DNA from: Cytobacillus sp. S13-E01
Lineage (GTDB): Bacteria; Bacillota; Bacilli; Bacillales; Bacillaceae_L
Direction of reading: 5' to 3'
Assembly: GCF_029193815.1 (NCBI RefSeq)
Contig: NZ_JARFVC010000002.1
Coordinates: 186,001 to 250,000, forward strand
Length of the DNA stretch: 64,000 bases
Below the pieces are notes generated by a model. That model made no database searches. It was not told where the DNA came from and saw only the letters and a list, made by a program, of their open reading frames with translations. Positions within the stretch are counted from its first letter, which is position 1. Each line of letters opens with the position of its first letter. A program made the translations under genes and the position numbers. Shown one piece after another: positions 1 through 8,682 of the stretch.

Positions 1-1993
1 TAAACTGTTTTCCTCTTCGTGTTGTCACATTAAAATGACCTTCTGTTTTTCGCCCCTCAGGATTGTCAATCGGAATTAGATTACCTCTTCCATCCGTTGT
101 AGGACAGACTCCATCCTCACATAACCAAGCTCCACCCCATTGGAAAACATCACCTGTTTTTTTTAGTTTTTGTATACCTTCATAATTCCGATTAGCTACT
201 GCAATTTCATTTCTAATTTCTTGGGTACTTTTAAAATGTATTAAATGCTTCTTATCTGGATAGCACCTTTTCGCTAGGTCAACATAAATCTCCCATTCAG
301 GTCTCGCTTCTTCAATTCTTGGCCCTTTTATTTCAGGGCTAAAATAAACCATTCTCTCCGTACTTGTAGAAGTTCCACCACCTGGTTGTTCATACCGAGT
401 CATGGCAGGTAGTATAATCACTTCTTCCTTTGCATCAAGGAGCGTTGATGTATTTAAAATAATATCTTGATGGACCCTAAGTTCGACATTTTCAAGCGCT
501 TGTTTAATGAACTCAGGATTTGGCATCGTTTCTAGGAAGTTTCCGCCACTTGTATAAAAAACCTTTGTTTGGTTTGGATGATCATTATCTAGTACCATAT
601 TTTCTATCATATTACCAATCGGTTCCCCTTGCCATTTTGGTATTGAAAAACCCCAAATTTCTTCAACTCTATTTATATTCTCCGTATCAAAATCACTTCC
701 TGGTAGAACAAAAGGATCTGCCCCCATCTCACCAGAACCTTGCACCCCACTATGACCTCTTATTGGCATAACACCACATTTTTCACGTCCAAGAAAGCCT
801 CTAAGCATAGCGAGGTTTGCCACTTGTGAAATATTATCAGTTCCAAAGCGATGCTGTGTAAGACCCATACTCCAAATAAATACTGCTGACTTTGAAGAAG
901 CAAGCAATTTGGCAAACTCTATTATTCTTACTTTTGGTAGTCCTGACGACTTTTCAATTTCTTCCCATTTTTGTTTTCGTATATGTCTTTTCAAGTCCAT
1001 ATAGCCATTCGTATGCTTGTTCACAAAATCATGGTTTATTGCTGATCCTCTATTTTCTTCTTCCATTTCAAACCATGTCTTCATGACACCATTCATAAAA
1101 GCAATATCACCACCGATATTTACCTGGTACGTATCATCTACTATTTTCGTTCCAAATAGTGCACTCTCTGGTATGGACGGAATCCAATACTTTTCCATTG
1201 AAGGTTCAGTGTACGGATTAATCATGATAATCTTTGTTCCCGCTTTTTTTGCGGCATACATATATTTTGTTGACACTGGTTGATTATTTGCTGCTACTGA
1301 CCCCCAAAATACCAAAACATCAGTCCCAATCCAATCTTTATAATTGCAGCTAGATGCTCCAATACCTAATGAACGTTTTAGAGCTGTTTTACTTGGAGAA
1401 TGACAAATTCTAGAGGCATTATCAATATTATTTGTTCCTAAAAATCTGGCAACCTTTGAGGCCGTATAGTATGATTCATTGGTAATACCTCGTGAAGTTA
1501 AATAAAATGCAAGCTGTTTTGGATCGATGCCTGTTATTTTTTTTGCAATACGATCTAATGCTTCATCCCAAGAGATTCTCGAAAAATTCGTCTCACCTTT
1601 TTTTCTCGATAACGGAAACGGAATTCTCCCTAGTTTTCTTAATTGGGTACTATCTAGTTTCTTTAATTCTTCTAAGCTAGTAAACCACTTAGAATCAATC
1701 GCCGACATTGTGTTTAAACGCAATACATTTAACCTAGTAGTACAAAGATGAGGCCCAGTTAATGTTTGATCCTGCAATCCTGACACACCGAGGGCACAAC
1801 CATCACAAACGCCCTGAGTTAGAATTCGATAAGCATATGGAAGATTATCTTTATTTTCTACAGCAACCTTTAGTGTATCTTTTATATGATGCGGTTTAAC
1901 CTTCCCAATTCCCATCGGTGCCAAGCTTGCCCATAATGAAGGCTGAAGAGATTTATCTAGTTTAATAGGTCCTGTATGCTTTGTTTTCCCCAT
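1..1993 (-). CDS. FdhF/YdeP-family molybdopterin oxidoreductase alpha subunit (3' end outside window)
   Basis: About 664 codons are present; the C-terminus lies beyond base 1 (family members are usually about 750-780 aa). The N-terminus carries CDGCALGVSG and a further Cys (GPHLCTTRL), the CxxC-type cluster region of this family, followed by the molybdopterin domains (GTDVLVFWGS, CGVMPIRGHSGVQGSG). The residue at the usual Mo-ligand region is Cys (NASRICHSPS), not selenocysteine. The family resembles formate dehydrogenase H, but the physiological substrate is mostly unproven. The ATG start has GTAAAGGAG 8 bases upstream. The gene is separated by about 90 bp from the TVP38 gene; that gap holds a cre-like site and a palindrome, so carbon-source control is likely. 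Family call is firm; substrate unknown. Confidence 0.88.
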   Translation of the reverse strand, partial: MGKTKHTGPIKLDKSLQPSLWASLAPMGIGKVKPHHIKDTLKVAVENKDNLPYAYRILTQGVCDGCALGVSGLQDQTLTGPHLCTTRLNVLRLNTMSAIDSKWFTSLEELKKLDSTQLRKLGRIPFPLSRKKGETNFSRISWDEALDRIAKKITGIDPKQLAFYLTSRGITNESYYTASKVARFLGTNNIDNASRICHSPSKTALKRSLGIGASSCNYKDWIGTDVLVFWGSVAANNQPVSTKYMYAAKKAGTKIIMINPYTEPSMEKYWIPSIPESALFGTKIVDDTYQVNIGGDIAFMNGVMKTWFEMEEENRGSAINHDFVNKHTNGYMDLKRHIRKQKWEEIEKSSGLPKVRIIEFAKLLASSKSAVFIWSMGLTQHRFGTDNISQVANLAMLRGFLGREKCGVMPIRGHSGVQGSGEMGADPFVLPGSDFDTENINRVEEIWGFSIPKWQGEPIGNMIENMVLDNDHPNQTKVFYTSGGNFLETMPNPEFIKQALENVELRVHQDIILNTSTLLDAKEEVIILPAMTRYEQPGGGTSTSTERMVYFSPEIKGPRIEEARPEWEIYVDLAKRCYPDKKHLIHFKSTQEIRNEIAVANRNYEGIQKLKKTGDVFQWGGAWLCEDGVCPTTDGRGNLIPIDNPEGRKTEGHFNVTTRRGKQF

Positions 1994-2020
1994 ATGATCT
2001 GCTCCTTTACATATCAATTT

Positions 2021-2038
2021 GTTACATTTTATCGTAAC
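2021..2038. promoter_or_regulatory. Inverted repeat GTTAC-N8-GTAAC upstream of the FdhF-like gene
   Basis: Five-base arms GTTAC and GTAAC separated by eight bases, about 30-45 bp upstream of the start codon of the molybdopterin oxidoreductase. It overlaps the probable -10 region (TACGAT on the minus strand, 18 bp from TTGTTA). It could bind a repressor; the protein is unknown. Confidence 0.35.
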
Positions 2039-2039
2039 A

Positions 2040-2053
2040 TGAAAGCGATTACA
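2040..2053 (-). promoter_or_regulatory. cre-like CcpA site
   Basis: Minus-strand TGTAATCGCTTTCA matches the classical TGWNANCGNTNWCA consensus at every fixed position. It lies between the candidate -35 (TTGTTA) and -10 (TACGAT) of the FdhF-like gene, a position where CcpA binding would block transcription. It misses the stricter purine position of some cre matrices, so this is a moderate call. Confidence 0.5.
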
Positions 2054-2083
2054 TTAACAATCAGGTCTATATTCAAAAAAAAA

Positions 2084-2719
2084 TTATTTAGCTTTAATAC
2101 TCTGTATACCTTTATACCATCTCCTGTATAAAAATAATACCAATGCAATAAATAATAAGTAAAAAGTCAATCCATATATCAATTCCTTAGTAGAAGAAAA
2201 TAACTGTTCTCCAAAATAGGCATACACAAACATACCAGGTATTTTCCCGATCATAGTGGCAAAAGCGTAGGTTGAAAGCTTCATTTTACTTACACCTGAA
2301 TAAATATTCACAACTGGTGGTGGAACAATCGGCACTAGCCTTGTAAACAGTACTGCCATAAAAGCATTTCGTGTAATAAGTTCGTTAAACTTTGTTAAGC
2401 CCTTAAACTTACTAAGGTATTTTTTAAAGTAATCAGAAAATGTATACCTTGCAAGTAAGTAAATGATAAGCGCTGCTGAGATAGAACCAAACCAGTTTAT
2501 GAATGAGCCAGTTAGTAGTCCATACTTTGAACCCATAATGCTTGCGAATACAGAAAAAGGAATAACGGGAAAAATCCCAAAAAAAGTTGATAATAGAAAC
2601 ATTATCGGGATTTGCGAAGGTTCACTTTGGTTGATCCAATCTAATATAGGTTTATGATAAAGATAAACAAAATATATTATGATTAGATACAACGCTACAA
2701 AAAACAGTGTTTTTTTCAA
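2084..2719 (-). CDS. TVP38/TMEM64 (VTT domain) membrane protein
   Basis: 211 aa, TTG start with GGAGTG six bases upstream. Hydrophobic segments lie near residues 4-22, 40-60, 68-90, 140-160 and 185-205. The central VTT-type region contains the family signature around FPVIPFSVFASIMGSKYG and TRLVPIVPPPVVNIYSG. VTT proteins are integral membrane proteins of the DedA superfamily, implicated in lipid scrambling or envelope homeostasis. The gene follows the endonuclease/exonuclease/phosphatase gene by 17 bp in the same direction, so the two are probably co-transcribed, suggesting a shared envelope-lipid role (inference). Confidence 0.85.
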   Translation of the reverse strand: MKKTLFFVALYLIIIYFVYLYHKPILDWINQSEPSQIPIMFLLSTFFGIFPVIPFSVFASIMGSKYGLLTGSFINWFGSISAALIIYLLARYTFSDYFKKYLSKFKGLTKFNELITRNAFMAVLFTRLVPIVPPPVVNIYSGVSKMKLSTYAFATMIGKIPGMFVYAYFGEQLFSSTKELIYGLTFYLLFIALVLFLYRRWYKGIQSIKAK

Positions 2720-2736
2720 TGATTACACTCCAATTT

Positions 2737-3459
2737 TCATTCAAATTTTAATGTCGCTGCTAATGGTAAATGATCAGAAACAACTGGATTATTCTTTATT
2801 ACTTCAGAATGTAAAACAGTCATACTTCGACTTGTAAAAATAAAATCTAACTTATGACGTGGTTTTTGAGCTGGATATGTTTCACCTATCTCGGGACTAG
2901 CTGTATCGTTTAGTTCAGTAACAATTAAATTGTACCCTTTAGATTTAGGTCTTAAGTTAAAATCCCCCATAAGAATAGCGTATTTTTTCTTTTTAATGAT
3001 CTGTAGTATTTCCTTTATTTGCATTGTCTGTAAAAAAGGATTTAAACTTAAATGTGTAACAAAGACTGATAAATCTATTTCATCGATTCTTATTGTAAGC
3101 TCCAATAAACCTCTTCCTTCTGAAAAAAATGGAATAGCATATAAATGATGATTTTTATGATTACTGTATTCAACATTTGATAAAATTGCATTTCCAAACT
3201 TTCTAGTATTTTGGTTTAAATCGTTATTACCTTTTATGAGAGTTGGACCATGAACGGCAGTCATATTTAGTTGTTTAGCTAAAAATCCCGCTTGATCTTG
3301 ATAGTTACTTCTTTTTCCGAAATTAAAATCGACCTCATTTAACCCAATAATTTGCGCACCACTTTCCCTTAGCAAGAGAGCAACCCTGTTTAGATCCATT
3401 TTTTTATCAATACCCTTACCATGATGAATATTAAAGGTCACTACCTTAAGTTCTGACAA
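2737..3459 (-). CDS. Endonuclease/exonuclease/phosphatase (EEP) family protein
   Basis: About 240 aa. The order of EEP motifs is complete: VVTFNIHHG at the N-terminus, IGLNEVD (metal-binding Glu), ILMGDFNLRP (catalytic Asp/Asn) and SDHLPLAA at the C-terminus (catalytic His). I chose the TTG at 3459 because AGGGTG sits 8 bases upstream; an in-frame GTG at 3468 has almost no spacing to that SD. The family hydrolyses phosphodiesters in nucleic acids, sphingomyelin or inositol phosphates; the substrate cannot be told here. It lies just upstream of the TVP38 gene and is divergent from the phosphodiesterase gene at 3547. Confidence 0.85.
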   Translation of the reverse strand: MSELKVVTFNIHHGKGIDKKMDLNRVALLLRESGAQIIGLNEVDFNFGKRSNYQDQAGFLAKQLNMTAVHGPTLIKGNNDLNQNTRKFGNAILSNVEYSNHKNHHLYAIPFFSEGRGLLELTIRIDEIDLSVFVTHLSLNPFLQTMQIKEILQIIKKKKYAILMGDFNLRPKSKGYNLIVTELNDTASPEIGETYPAQKPRHKLDFIFTSRSMTVLHSEVIKNNPVVSDHLPLAATLKFE

Positions 3460-3546
3460 TAAGACCACACCCTGTTCAAATAATTTTTAGCATATGTTGT
3501 CATACTATCGATAATAGAAATCTTCGTTAATAAAGGATGATGTTAA

Positions 3547-5127
3547 TTGTTAAGGGTCGTTATAATTTCTTTGCTGCTAATTAGTATTATTTTGTTCACA
3601 ACTACACGTCTTAATGCGAAGGTTACAACACAGGATATATCAAAATTAGAAAATTATAATGAAGGACAAAAACCAGTGGTGCTTTTAATTGTAGACTCAC
3701 TAATGGACAAACCTTTACAAAAAGCTTTAACTGAAGGAAAAGTTCCAACATTGTCTTATTTAAAGGCTCATGGTCAGTATTATCCTAACTTAGTCAGTTC
3801 TTATCCTACAATGTCCGTATCCATAGATAGTACATTATTAACAGGTACATACCCTGAAATACATAAATTACCTGGTTTAGTATGGTACGATGAAGAAGAA
3901 CAGCGGTTAATTAACTACGGAAGTGGTACTAAAGAGGTACTAAAAGTTGGAATAAAGAAAGTGTTATACGATAGCTTATATAACTTAAATAATAAACATT
4001 TAAGTAAGGATGTTAAGACTGTATTTGAAGATCTGAATGAGTCAAATCTTTCGACTGCCTCTATTAATGGCTTAATCTACAGAGGAAATGATCAACATTC
4101 CTTAACCATACCTAAAATGGCATCTTTTTTTAATCTATTACCTAAGCAGTTGCAAACAAATGGTCCGTCTATCCTCTCATTTGGAAGATTATCGCAGATT
4201 AATCCAAGCAATTCAAAAAATAACTACATTTGGAAAAACCTTGGTGTAAATGATGAATTTAGCGCTTTAGAATTAACACATTTAATAAACAACGATAAAC
4301 TACCTAGCTTTTCAATTGTTTATTTTCCAAATTTAGACCATGACGTACATAAAAAGGGCCCAAATATCATTGAAGGTATTGAAAAGGTAGACAGGCAGCT
4401 TCAACAAATAGTTGAAGCCTTTCCATCACCGGAAAAAGCGATTGAAAATGTTACGTGGATTGTGCTTGGTGATAGTGCTCAATCAACAATAATGAATGAT
4501 AATGAAAAAGCAATTATTGATCTCAGAAAAGTTTTCAATAATTATCAAATTGCTAAGCTAGGAAAGCCAGTAGCTAAAAGTGATCAGCTTGTGTTTGCGG
4601 TTAATGAGAGAATGGCATATGTATACTCACTAGATGATCAAGTCTCTTTACAAGATATTTCGAAACAATTGATGAAGGATGATCGAGTTGACTTTATTTC
4701 ATATATAGAAGAAGACCATATTCTAGTTCATTCTGTAGATAAGGATAGTCAGTTAACTTTCCGTCCGAATGGAAAAATGATTGACCAATATGACCAAGCT
4801 TGGACAATTAATGGTGATTATTCGATACTTGATATAAAGAGTGAAAATGGAATCGTTACATATGGGGACTATCCTGATGCTCTTGCCAGAATTTATGGGT
4901 CATTACATTCGCACAATGGTCGCTATATAATAACAGATGCTAAGCCAGGATTTGAGTTCATAGGTGAAAAATCACCTACTCACATAGGTGGTGCAGGTCA
5001 TGGCTCACTACATAAGGTCGATTCACTGTCTCCCTTACTAATTACTGGCACAAAAAAAAAGCCTGCAAATATTCGGATGATTGACTTGAAGTCATTTATT
5101 TTGGAATTAACAACAAAAAAGGAGTAA
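3547..5127 (+). CDS. Alkaline-phosphatase-superfamily nucleotide pyrophosphatase/phosphodiesterase
   Basis: 526 aa with a TTG start (AAAGGATG 9 bases upstream). Residues 3-23 form a hydrophobic signal or anchor, so the enzyme is probably exported. The catalytic domain begins PVVLLIVDSLMD (metal-binding Asp) and has the nucleophile region SSYPTMSVSIDSTLLTG; PNLDHDVH and WIVLGDSAQS supply further metal ligands, and GGAGHGSLHKVDSLSPL near the C-terminus the last His. This is the type I phosphodiesterase/NPP fold (PF01663-like), which cleaves pyrophosphate or phosphodiester bonds. It is divergent from the EEP gene with only 87 bp between the starts. Substrate unknown. Confidence 0.82.
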   Translation: MLRVVIISLLLISIILFTTTRLNAKVTTQDISKLENYNEGQKPVVLLIVDSLMDKPLQKALTEGKVPTLSYLKAHGQYYPNLVSSYPTMSVSIDSTLLTGTYPEIHKLPGLVWYDEEEQRLINYGSGTKEVLKVGIKKVLYDSLYNLNNKHLSKDVKTVFEDLNESNLSTASINGLIYRGNDQHSLTIPKMASFFNLLPKQLQTNGPSILSFGRLSQINPSNSKNNYIWKNLGVNDEFSALELTHLINNDKLPSFSIVYFPNLDHDVHKKGPNIIEGIEKVDRQLQQIVEAFPSPEKAIENVTWIVLGDSAQSTIMNDNEKAIIDLRKVFNNYQIAKLGKPVAKSDQLVFAVNERMAYVYSLDDQVSLQDISKQLMKDDRVDFISYIEEDHILVHSVDKDSQLTFRPNGKMIDQYDQAWTINGDYSILDIKSENGIVTYGDYPDALARIYGSLHSHNGRYIITDAKPGFEFIGEKSPTHIGGAGHGSLHKVDSLSPLLITGTKKKPANIRMIDLKSFILELTTKKE

Positions 5128-5178
5128 AGCTAATAGGACCACTTAAACGGGAGCTGGTTAGGTTCCTCATGTGTTTTA

Positions 5179-5469
5179 TTAGTTGTTTTCCAAATTCTCA
5201 AAAATACTAATATGGATTTTTATTAGTTCCATTTTTTTTTCGTCATTCATTTTACTGTCCGCGATTCTCTTGGCCGCTAAATAAAACTTAACATACGGGT
5301 TCTTTCTTGCCCTTGGATGTGTGTTTTCATCACGTATATCACGACCAATTATCTCTACTAACACTTCCTTGCTTTTTTCATCACTTGCGGGTAATGGACG
5401 GTTAACCCATAGTGTACGATAAGCTGTAAGCAATGCGGAATAATCTATAGTTTCATTCATATCTTTCAA
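5179..5469 (-). CDS. Small hypothetical protein
   Basis: 96 aa, charged and mostly helical, with no membrane segment or signal peptide. The TTG start at 5469 is preferred because GGGAGG lies 8 bases upstream; the ATG at 5460 would be 17 bases away. Contains the basic stretch THPRARKNPYVKFYLAAKR. I do not recognise the family. It lies between the phosphodiesterase (convergent) and terC (same strand, separated by a terminator), so it is probably monocistronic. Confidence 0.6.
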   Translation of the reverse strand: MKDMNETIDYSALLTAYRTLWVNRPLPASDEKSKEVLVEIIGRDIRDENTHPRARKNPYVKFYLAAKRIADSKMNDEKKMELIKIHISIFENLENN

Positions 5470-5544
5470 CGTTTTTGCCTCCCTAGTTTTGAATCACTTT
5501 AATTACTATTTTATTCCTATTAAGTAACCAAGGCAAATGACATG

Positions 5545-5573
5545 AAAAGGGATGCCAGTGCAGCATCCCTTTT
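5545..5573 (-). terminator. Rho-independent terminator of terC
   Basis: Perfect 11-bp stem AAAAGGGATGC / GCATCCCTTTT with a 7-base loop, 6 bp past the terC stop codon; the T-rich arm serves as the run of U. Confidence 0.8.
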
Positions 5574-5579
5574 GTCACC

Positions 5580-6392
5580 TTATGACCTTTTCAGCAATAA
5601 TTCTTCTTCATCTACTGCTTCTTTAGATTCATCACTCATTGGTAGTTCTTGTTCTTTTGACAAGAACCATCCACCGACTGCAATTCCAATTAACACAGCC
5701 CAGAACGTAATTTTCCATGCTGGAAGCTTTGGAAAACCTTCATATAAGATGCCCAGAGCAGGGTGGGATAATGTGTATATTGCTAACTTTACCCCTACCC
5801 ATCCTACAATCAGAAAAGCAGCTGTTTCAAGACCCGGTTTCCTCTTTAGTAACTTCACAAAATAAGTAGCGGCAAATCTCATGATTATTAACCCAATGAT
5901 CCCGCCTGTAAGGATGACTAAAAACTGACCACCATCCATACCACCTATCGTAGGTAACTGTGTACCAGGTAACGTCACTGCAAGTGCAACTGCTGCTAAA
6001 ATTGAATCAACTGCAAAGGCAATATCTGCAAGTTCAACTTTTACTACCGTCATCCAAAAACTAGAACCTTTGCCTTCTTTAACTTCTTCATGTTTATTTT
6101 TCTTGAGAACAAATTTTTTCACTAAGTGGTTTACTGCGATACACATTAAATACAATGCTCCAATTGCTTGTACCTGCCATACATCAACTAAATATGAAAT
6201 GGCAAATAATGATCCAAATCTAAAAACGAATGCACCTACTAAGCCATAAAACAAGGCTTTCTTCCGTCTTTCATCAGGTAAGTGTTTAACCATTATCGCC
6301 ATAACTAAAGCATTATCAGCGGCTAATATTCCTTCAAGTGCTATTAATACTAATAGCACCCAGCCGTATTCCAAAAGAAGTCCAGTATCCAT
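5580..6392 (-). CDS. TerC-family integral membrane metal exporter (YceF/MeeF-like)
   Basis: 270 aa with about seven to eight membrane segments. The TerC signature is clear: LIALEGILAADNALVMAIMV near residue 17, the second acidic membrane motif VELADIAFAVDSILAAVAL, and a charged cytoplasmic loop (VLKKNKHEEVKEGKG) between them. TerC proteins such as YceF and YkoY of B. subtilis export Mn2+, in part to metallate exported enzymes. The ATG has GGAGGG upstream. The leader has a strong hairpin (6449-6472) but not the yybP-ykoY manganese riboswitch core often found before this family. Confidence 0.87.
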   Translation of the reverse strand: MDTGLLLEYGWVLLVLIALEGILAADNALVMAIMVKHLPDERRKKALFYGLVGAFVFRFGSLFAISYLVDVWQVQAIGALYLMCIAVNHLVKKFVLKKNKHEEVKEGKGSSFWMTVVKVELADIAFAVDSILAAVALAVTLPGTQLPTIGGMDGGQFLVILTGGIIGLIIMRFAATYFVKLLKRKPGLETAAFLIVGWVGVKLAIYTLSHPALGILYEGFPKLPAWKITFWAVLIGIAVGGWFLSKEQELPMSDESKEAVDEEELLLKRS

Positions 6393-6448
6393 AGATAGTC
6401 CCTCCTTAGAACCTTCCCTTATTATTTACCACAAAAATAAATAAAATA

Positions 6449-6472
6449 ACCTTTATCTAACGCGATAAAGGT
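6449..6472 (-). promoter_or_regulatory. Leader hairpin upstream of terC
   Basis: Perfect 9-bp stem (ACCTTTATC / GATAAAGGT, 6-base loop) followed on the minus strand by a T-rich tract. It could terminate transcripts coming from the IS605-like element or act as an attenuator in the terC leader; the sequence does not decide. Confidence 0.5.
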
Positions 6473-6540
6473 AAAGGAAAGAATATAATAACACAAGGAT
6501 ATTCTACCACTTGTAAAGTGAAACTCAATCAGTAGGGATC

Positions 6541-6696
6541 CTTCCTTCCACTCTGATGGTACGCTAGGAGCGCGCAGGTCCTGTGTTTCGTCGGACCTTT
6601 AGGGGTAGTTAATCCACCACCTTAACTTCCTCGGTTTCTCCAAGTTTTGAGGTGGGGGTCTTACTGCTGCCCCTTAAACGTGGGATAAATCCAAAA
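6541..6696 (-). mobile_element. Orphan IS200/IS605 right-end-like RNA element
   Basis: No transposase is present. On the minus strand the stretch folds as one long interrupted stem: GGGGCAG..AGT pairs with ACTaCCCC, CCACCT with AGGTGG, AACTT with AAGTT. A second hairpin (AGGTCC / GGACCT) and a short CGC / GCG hairpin follow. This layout looks like the 3' end and guide-RNA (omega/re-RNA) region of TnpB-type IS605 elements. Its first bases encode the C-terminus of BshB2. A truncated relative lies at 58389-58437. Assignment is by remembered structure; no search was possible. Confidence 0.5.
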
Positions 6697-7335
6697 TGTT
6701 TCTCGTTTCAACCAATTCATTACCTCAGTTTCGCCTGACTCCAGTGTTTCCTTCATACGTGACAATAGACCTTCAGTTTGAGATCTATGCGCTTCCATAG
6801 CAGCAATTTTCACATCTAATACGTCACTAACATCAAATTCTAAATCTGGTTCACCTAAGACTTCCGTTACATTCTTTGTAATTGCTTTACAATACACAAC
6901 AGGCCTTTTATCCATTGGCAATTTAGATATTGCATCAATTACAGCTTCTCCACAGGCATCATGATCCGGATGAACGCCATGGCCAGGATAAAAAGTAATC
7001 ACTAAAGAAGGATTGACATCGTCAATAATCTCCGCTACAACATCGGATAACTTATTAGGAGCCTCGAACTCAAGTGTTTTATCTCTAAAACCAAGCATTC
7101 TCAAATCGTCTATTCCCATCACCTTACATGCATCTTGTAGTTCTTTTCTTCTAATATCAGGAAGCGTTTCACGATTTGCAAAAAACGGCTTACCCATATT
7201 CCTGCCCATTTCTCCTAATGTTGCACATGCATAGGTTATTGGTACCCCTTTTCTAGTTTGGGTTGCGATAAAACCTGCAGACCCAAAAGCTTCATCGTCT
7301 GGATGTGGAAAAACAACTAAAATATGACGTTCCAT
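6661..7335 (-). CDS. bshB2: Bacillithiol biosynthesis deacetylase BshB2 (C-terminus replaced by a mobile-element sequence)
   Basis: 224 aa LmbE/PIG-L deacetylase. Zinc motifs are HPDDEAFG near residue 11 and HGVHPDHDACG near residue 120. BshB enzymes deacetylate GlcNAc-malate during bacillithiol synthesis in the cytoplasm. ATG start with GGGGG 7 bases upstream. It lies 18 bp downstream of the yojF gene, the pairing seen in B. subtilis (yojF-bshB2). The last residues (IYPTFKGQQ) and stop are encoded by the outer arm of an IS605-like element, so the native tail has been exchanged; the catalytic domain is intact. Confidence 0.9.
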   Translation of the reverse strand: MERHILVVFPHPDDEAFGSAGFIATQTRKGVPITYACATLGEMGRNMGKPFFANRETLPDIRRKELQDACKVMGIDDLRMLGFRDKTLEFEAPNKLSDVVAEIIDDVNPSLVITFYPGHGVHPDHDACGEAVIDAISKLPMDKRPVVYCKAITKNVTEVLGEPDLEFDVSDVLDVKIAAMEAHRSQTEGLLSRMKETLESGETEVMNWLKRETFWIYPTFKGQQ

Positions 7336-7353
7336 TCTACTACCCCCTTATTT

Positions 7354-7698
7354 CTAAAACGGATTTGAACTAAGTTGTAATGATACAGTTAATCTACCTT
7401 CATTATCATGGCCGGCTAGTAACATTCTTCCTTTATCGTCTATCTCCCAATCAGTAATCCCTTCAGCATATACCCAACCTAAATCCATTTTCAAACCTAC
7501 CCGATATGGGCTTGCACCTGTAATTTTTCCATGATTGAACGTTATTTTACTGTTTCTTATGTAAGCACCTACAGCCAGTTGGGTTTCATCAGCATGATTA
7601 GCGTATGCTCCTTTGGTTGTTTCAAGATGAATGAATAATTCTTGATCAACTAGGCTGTCCAACGTTTTTTGAACCTCTTCGACATTAATAGCTTTCAC
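7354..7698 (-). CDS. yojF: YojF family protein (DUF1806)
   Basis: About 114 aa. I use the GTG at 7698 (GGGGG 7 bases upstream); the ATG at 7716 has no SD. Contains the YojF core: ELFIHLETTKGAYA, VGAYIRNSKITF, GLKMDLGWVYAEGITDWE. The biochemical role is unknown, but the gene is regularly found with bshB2, pointing to bacillithiol metabolism. Promoter side faces the divergent gene at 7937. Confidence 0.85.
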   Translation of the reverse strand: MKAINVEEVQKTLDSLVDQELFIHLETTKGAYANHADETQLAVGAYIRNSKITFNHGKITGASPYRVGLKMDLGWVYAEGITDWEIDDKGRMLLAGHDNEGRLTVSLQLSSNPF

Positions 7699-7936
7699 AA
7701 CTTTACCCCCAATCATCGTTTTTGTTTCATTTTACATTGTTTTACGTGCAACTTCCAATAATCAGTTTCAACAACGACTAATATTTTTGGTCGGATCCAT
7801 ACTTTGACTTTGATGACCCTTTCTCATTAGGATGACCGTTCAAATTATTTTTTTGCAATATTTTCGAAAAATTGGTATGGTTTACCTATCATTCGGTAAA
7901 AATTAAATGTAAATTAGTATTACGGAGGGTAATAAA

Positions 7937-8167
7937 TTGGATCTTAAACAGAACATGGAATTTGATATAACGCAGAAATTTGTACCTAATTTTTGCAATG
8001 CGAAAACATTAAAAATCCTTACTATCAATCAATCTACGGTTAGCATTGAAATGGAGGAAGCAAGAAGCAGAGGTGTTTTCCCACTTCAGCAATTTCAGTC
8101 TTTAATTCGAACTGGTGCACTTATTCACATAGAATCCCTTGGTGGGGATCAGGAAGACACTGCATGA
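7937..8167 (+). CDS. Small hypothetical protein
   Basis: 76 aa, TTG start with GGAGGG 7 bases upstream, followed by a clear terminator (8190-8214). Acidic overall, no membrane segment. Motif-like stretch EARSRGVFPLQQFQSLIRTG. I do not recognise the family. A good SD, a dedicated terminator and divergence from yojF argue that it is a real single-gene transcript. Confidence 0.65.
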   Translation: MDLKQNMEFDITQKFVPNFCNAKTLKILTINQSTVSIEMEEARSRGVFPLQQFQSLIRTGALIHIESLGGDQEDTA

Positions 8168-8189
8168 TCCGAATTATCTTCTAGAAACT

Positions 8190-8214
8190 GGCCTAGCACA
8201 CTAGGCCTTTTTTT
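8190..8214 (+). terminator. Rho-independent terminator
   Basis: Perfect 7-bp stem GGCCTAG / CTAGGCC, CACA loop, seven T residues; ends the 7937-8167 gene. Confidence 0.9.
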
Positions 8215-8279
8215 AGATTTAGTTTAAAAGATTCTAATTTGAACTTAGTTTTGATTTTTGCTCCGGACGCTATGCACTT

Positions 8280-8540
8280 TCACGTTATTTTAGCCGGATT
8301 CGCTTCAACTGCAATTTCATAGGCACTTAATATATTGTCTCTCTCGTTCGGATCAGAGATGCCAATTAGTTCTTGATTTCCCTCTTCCCCTTTAATTTTC
8401 ATAAGAATAGGTTCCCCATCTGAAGATGATAAAAGCGTATAGTAATCATCTTCCATTTCAAATAAGGCTTCAACAGCAAACTCTCGTTCTTGGCCATTCT
8501 CATCTTCTATTGTGATAAAATCTCTTTCATTATCTTCCAT
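8280..8540 (-). CDS. DUF1292 family protein
   Basis: 86 aa acidic protein. The ATG at 8540 follows AGAGGTG at 5 bases; an upstream extension lacks an SD. Sequence layout (FITIEDENGQEREFAVEALFEMEDDYYTLL, then a PILMKIKGEEG strand) matches the DUF1292/YrzB-type small proteins of Firmicutes, of unknown function. Divergent from sspH. Confidence 0.7.
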   Translation of the reverse strand: MEDNERDFITIEDENGQEREFAVEALFEMEDDYYTLLSSSDGEPILMKIKGEEGNQELIGISDPNERDNILSAYEIAVEANPAKIT

Positions 8541-8682
8541 TTTTACACCTCTGTTTCTTTTTCTACTGTACACAAATAGGTTTCCTCTAACTCAATTCTC
8601 CAATACATGTTTTAAAATGTGAATAAACATTTGATATGAAGCAAAAATAAATAATGAGAGAATCTAAAGGAGGTTTTACCCA

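Noticed and set aside
3547-5127. Phosphoglycerate mutase or sulfatase assignment
   Set aside because: Shares the alkaline phosphatase fold, but the nucleophile context (SYPTMSVSIDS) is that of NPP-type phosphodiesterases.
6393-6660. Possible yybP-ykoY manganese riboswitch before terC
   Set aside because: The conserved core sequences of that riboswitch are not visible; the structure present is explained by an IS605-like element and a simple hairpin.
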